The notes under the pieces are model-generated. The model was not told where the DNA came from. It did not search any database and worked only from the letters and a program-made list of their open reading frames with translations. From contig NC_087065.1 in NCBI RefSeq assembly GCF_963678635.1, positions 11,369,579 through 11,433,578 of the forward strand: a stretch of 64,000 nt of DNA, read 5' to 3'. The stretch is from Symsagittifera roscoffensis. Its lineage: Eukaryota > Xenacoelomorpha > Acoela > Convolutidae. How positions within the stretch are numbered: position 1 is the stretch's first letter; each line of letters opens with the position of its first letter. Below, one piece after another: positions 62,225-64,000 of this stretch. The position numbers were made by a program, and so were the translations under genes.

Positions 62225-62365
62225 ATTGTTACATAAACACAGCTCTACATGCTTTTCACCGTCTCTGGCAAAGCCAGCTTTTTTGGTGGTCTTTCTAACA
62301 TCGGGTCGACAAAACAACGTTAATGTTTCCGGCTTCGATCAGAACACTCAATGTCTCATTCCGCC
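62225..62365 (-). repeat. diverged LTR fragment, same orientation as the giant element
   Basis: ACAGCTCTACATGCTTTTCA, CCGTCTCTGGCAAAGCCAG and TAACATCGGGTCGACAAAA match the LTR at about 61320-61440 with clear divergence. It directly follows the 5' LTR, separated by about 50 bp. Confidence 0.7.
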
Positions 62366-62929
62366 GGATTGGCACAAGGTAACCTTCCGGCACATCACGA
62401 AAATAGCATTAGAGGCCTTGGTGATTGAAAACTGTTGGAAAGGAGGCTAGAATATTCTGGAATTTTTAATTTTCAAAATTTTGATTGGCGAAGGAATATT
62501 TCTGAAAACACGAAAAAAGGCCACTTTTGACTGAAAAACAGAACAACGACCGATTTAGTGAAACACAGTCGAACGAGAACGAACTAAAACACAAAACCTC
62601 TTATCGTGACGGTCACGCACGATAAGACACTTAGCGGAAATAATTAGCCAGAAAGGAGGCTTCAGTGTGGAAGAAGGAAGGACCAGTACCCTCACGTGCC
62701 ACAAATTGGGAATAATAACGACATTATTACATAAAAAGCACGGAATCGGAGGTTCGGCCCCAAGAGACAATATACGGTGAAAGACTGTAATAACCTGACT
62801 TTTTAGCCACTCTGATGCCATAAACCTTTGAATTAACACCGGTATTATTTGTTATTTTAGAATATGAGTAGCTAGAAAGAGGAAAGGGTCAATCCATCTC
62901 TAAAGGATTCAATATAGAACTGTCACAAA
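62366..62929. other. non-coding stretch between opposed LTRs
   Basis: No gene is visible. It contains CCTTCCGGCACATC and other short pieces reminiscent of the LTR/leader family, and may be a remnant of an older element. Confidence 0.35.
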
Positions 62930-63976
62930 AAACATAGTAAAGTAGGATGTTTGAGCCGTGTTTTTTATAGCAATCATGCAGTCTGAGGATCCGAGACCCA
63001 GCTATGTGTTTGTATTCGGAGTTAAACGGAAGCTGATTAAAAGTCGTTTGACTGATGGCCTAAAATGGTAACTTTTTACTTAGCCCTGGACAGACCAGAA
63101 AATCAACTGGCTAGGTCGAGACGGTGAAAAACGAGCAAAATTTAAATAACTGACGCCGGCCAGTCGTCTATAGGTACTTTTTCTACGCTCCGTCACTGTG
63201 TAGTTTTTAGACGAATGTTACATAGACGTTTTTATGGCGCTCTTGGGTGGGCCTGTCAAAGGCATAAGACCATTATGATCAGCAAACGTTTCAGCGACGA
63301 AACTTCCGCTCCAGGCGTATGCCCGAGTTAGAGGCCTTAATGAACTTTGTTGTACTAGAGGGAAGGTGCCGACCCTCCGCCTAGTACTTTTTAGCTTTTT
63401 AACTTAAATAAGACCGAAAATTCCGGGGGCCGGAGGGTTAGTTGGGAAGTCATGAGCCCGCTGATCCCAAGGTCCCGGGACCAAAAACAATTAAAGAGAA
63501 AAACAGTAGAAAATCCAAAAAAGACCAAAAACAATAAAAAACATAAAGTGACAGTTTATATAATATTTCCGGACGAGATGCGTTCTGACCTTCCCATTTG
63601 TTGTTGTTTCAGATTAATTTATATCATTTCTGATAGAAAGATTGAGTGTTTTGGTGGCGGGTTAGGTACCCTCCCTTGAGTGTTATTTGAGTATTTAAGC
63701 ACATTAATGGTGATTTTGCCAGTGACCGGAGGGTAGAGTGGCAAGCTGACCGACGTGGTCCAAACTCAACATGGGCACCAGGGACAACATCCACAACGAC
63801 TGTTGGGTATCTTTGACACAATTTTAGTATCGTTCCGGTACTATTTCATTGAATATAAGTGGTGGGGGGCACAATTGGCACGGTCCGATTCCACCCTCCA
63901 TCGATTGCGAATTTCCGAGTTAAGGGTCTTAATTTGGGTATTTTGGTGCAAAGGAGGGTATAGTAATATTAATTAA
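62930..63976 (+). repeat. diverged LTR in inverted orientation, running off the window
   Basis: Read on the plus strand, this stretch follows the sense order of the main LTR: GAGACGGTGAAAA, CGAATGTTACATA, TTTTTATGGCGCTC, TAGCTTTTTAAC with AAGACCGAAAATT, GTTATTTGAGTATTTAAGCA, TTGGGTATC and GTGGGGGGC, then TTTCCGAGTTAAG and GGAGGGTATAGTAATATTAA. All of these have counterparts in the reverse complement of the main LTR. It is a different, older member of the family on the opposite strand. Its interior, if any, lies beyond the window. Confidence 0.75.
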
Positions 63977-64000
63977 CGACTACCTATAGGTTAATATCCT

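Overview
The window looks like the nuclear genome of a metazoan, probably an invertebrate; I cannot name the species. It is AT-rich and full of interspersed repeats. It carries one spliced host gene and one very large LTR retroelement, both on the minus strand.

Region 1 (about 3.8-31.8 kb, minus strand): eleven exons of a UBAP2/UBAP2L/lingerer-type gene. Read in transcription order they give a UBA domain, a basic low-complexity stretch, an RGG box, a UBAP2-type conserved segment and long Q/A/S-rich low-complexity exons ending at 5086. The exons total about 1,360 codons and the 5' end of the gene was not found. All reading phases agree across the junctions except the last one. The introns hold a near-perfect 3.8-kb tandem duplication (9.37-16.96 kb), tandem units of about 0.5-0.8 kb, several tRNA-headed SINE-like units (all on the minus strand) and many copies of an unclassified repeat of about 450 bp.

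Region 2 (31.8-36.3 kb): non-coding DNA with SINE-like copies, a relic LTR piece and a complete 539-bp hAT-type MITE with a perfect 8-bp target duplication (35590-36128).

Region 3 (36276-62173): a giant LTR retroelement of about 25.9 kb, sense on the minus strand, with 2.04-kb LTRs that differ at only about a dozen places by eye. In its own 5'-3' order it has: the 5' LTR; a 1.9-kb leader with about a dozen TCCGGA-centred repeats; ORF1 (coiled coil, RG-rich tail); a fossil piece of a second, unrelated integrase; a capsid-like gag ORF; Ty3/gypsy-type protease, reverse transcriptase and RNase H; an integrase broken by stops and a frameshift; a macro-domain-like ORF without an AUG; and then about 9 kb of tightly packed accessory ORFs. 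The largest accessory ORF is a 1,321-residue protein with a complete SGNH-hydrolase catalytic set plus a second, serine-less SGNH-like half. Five further ORFs (120, 325, 299, 559 and 378 codons) match no family I recognise. This SGNH plus macro-like accessory block, attached to a Ty3/gypsy pol in what may be a polycistronic layout, is the most unusual thing in the window.

Region 4 (62.2-64.0 kb): diverged LTRs of the same family, one in the same orientation and one inverted and running off the edge, so related elements lie head to head.
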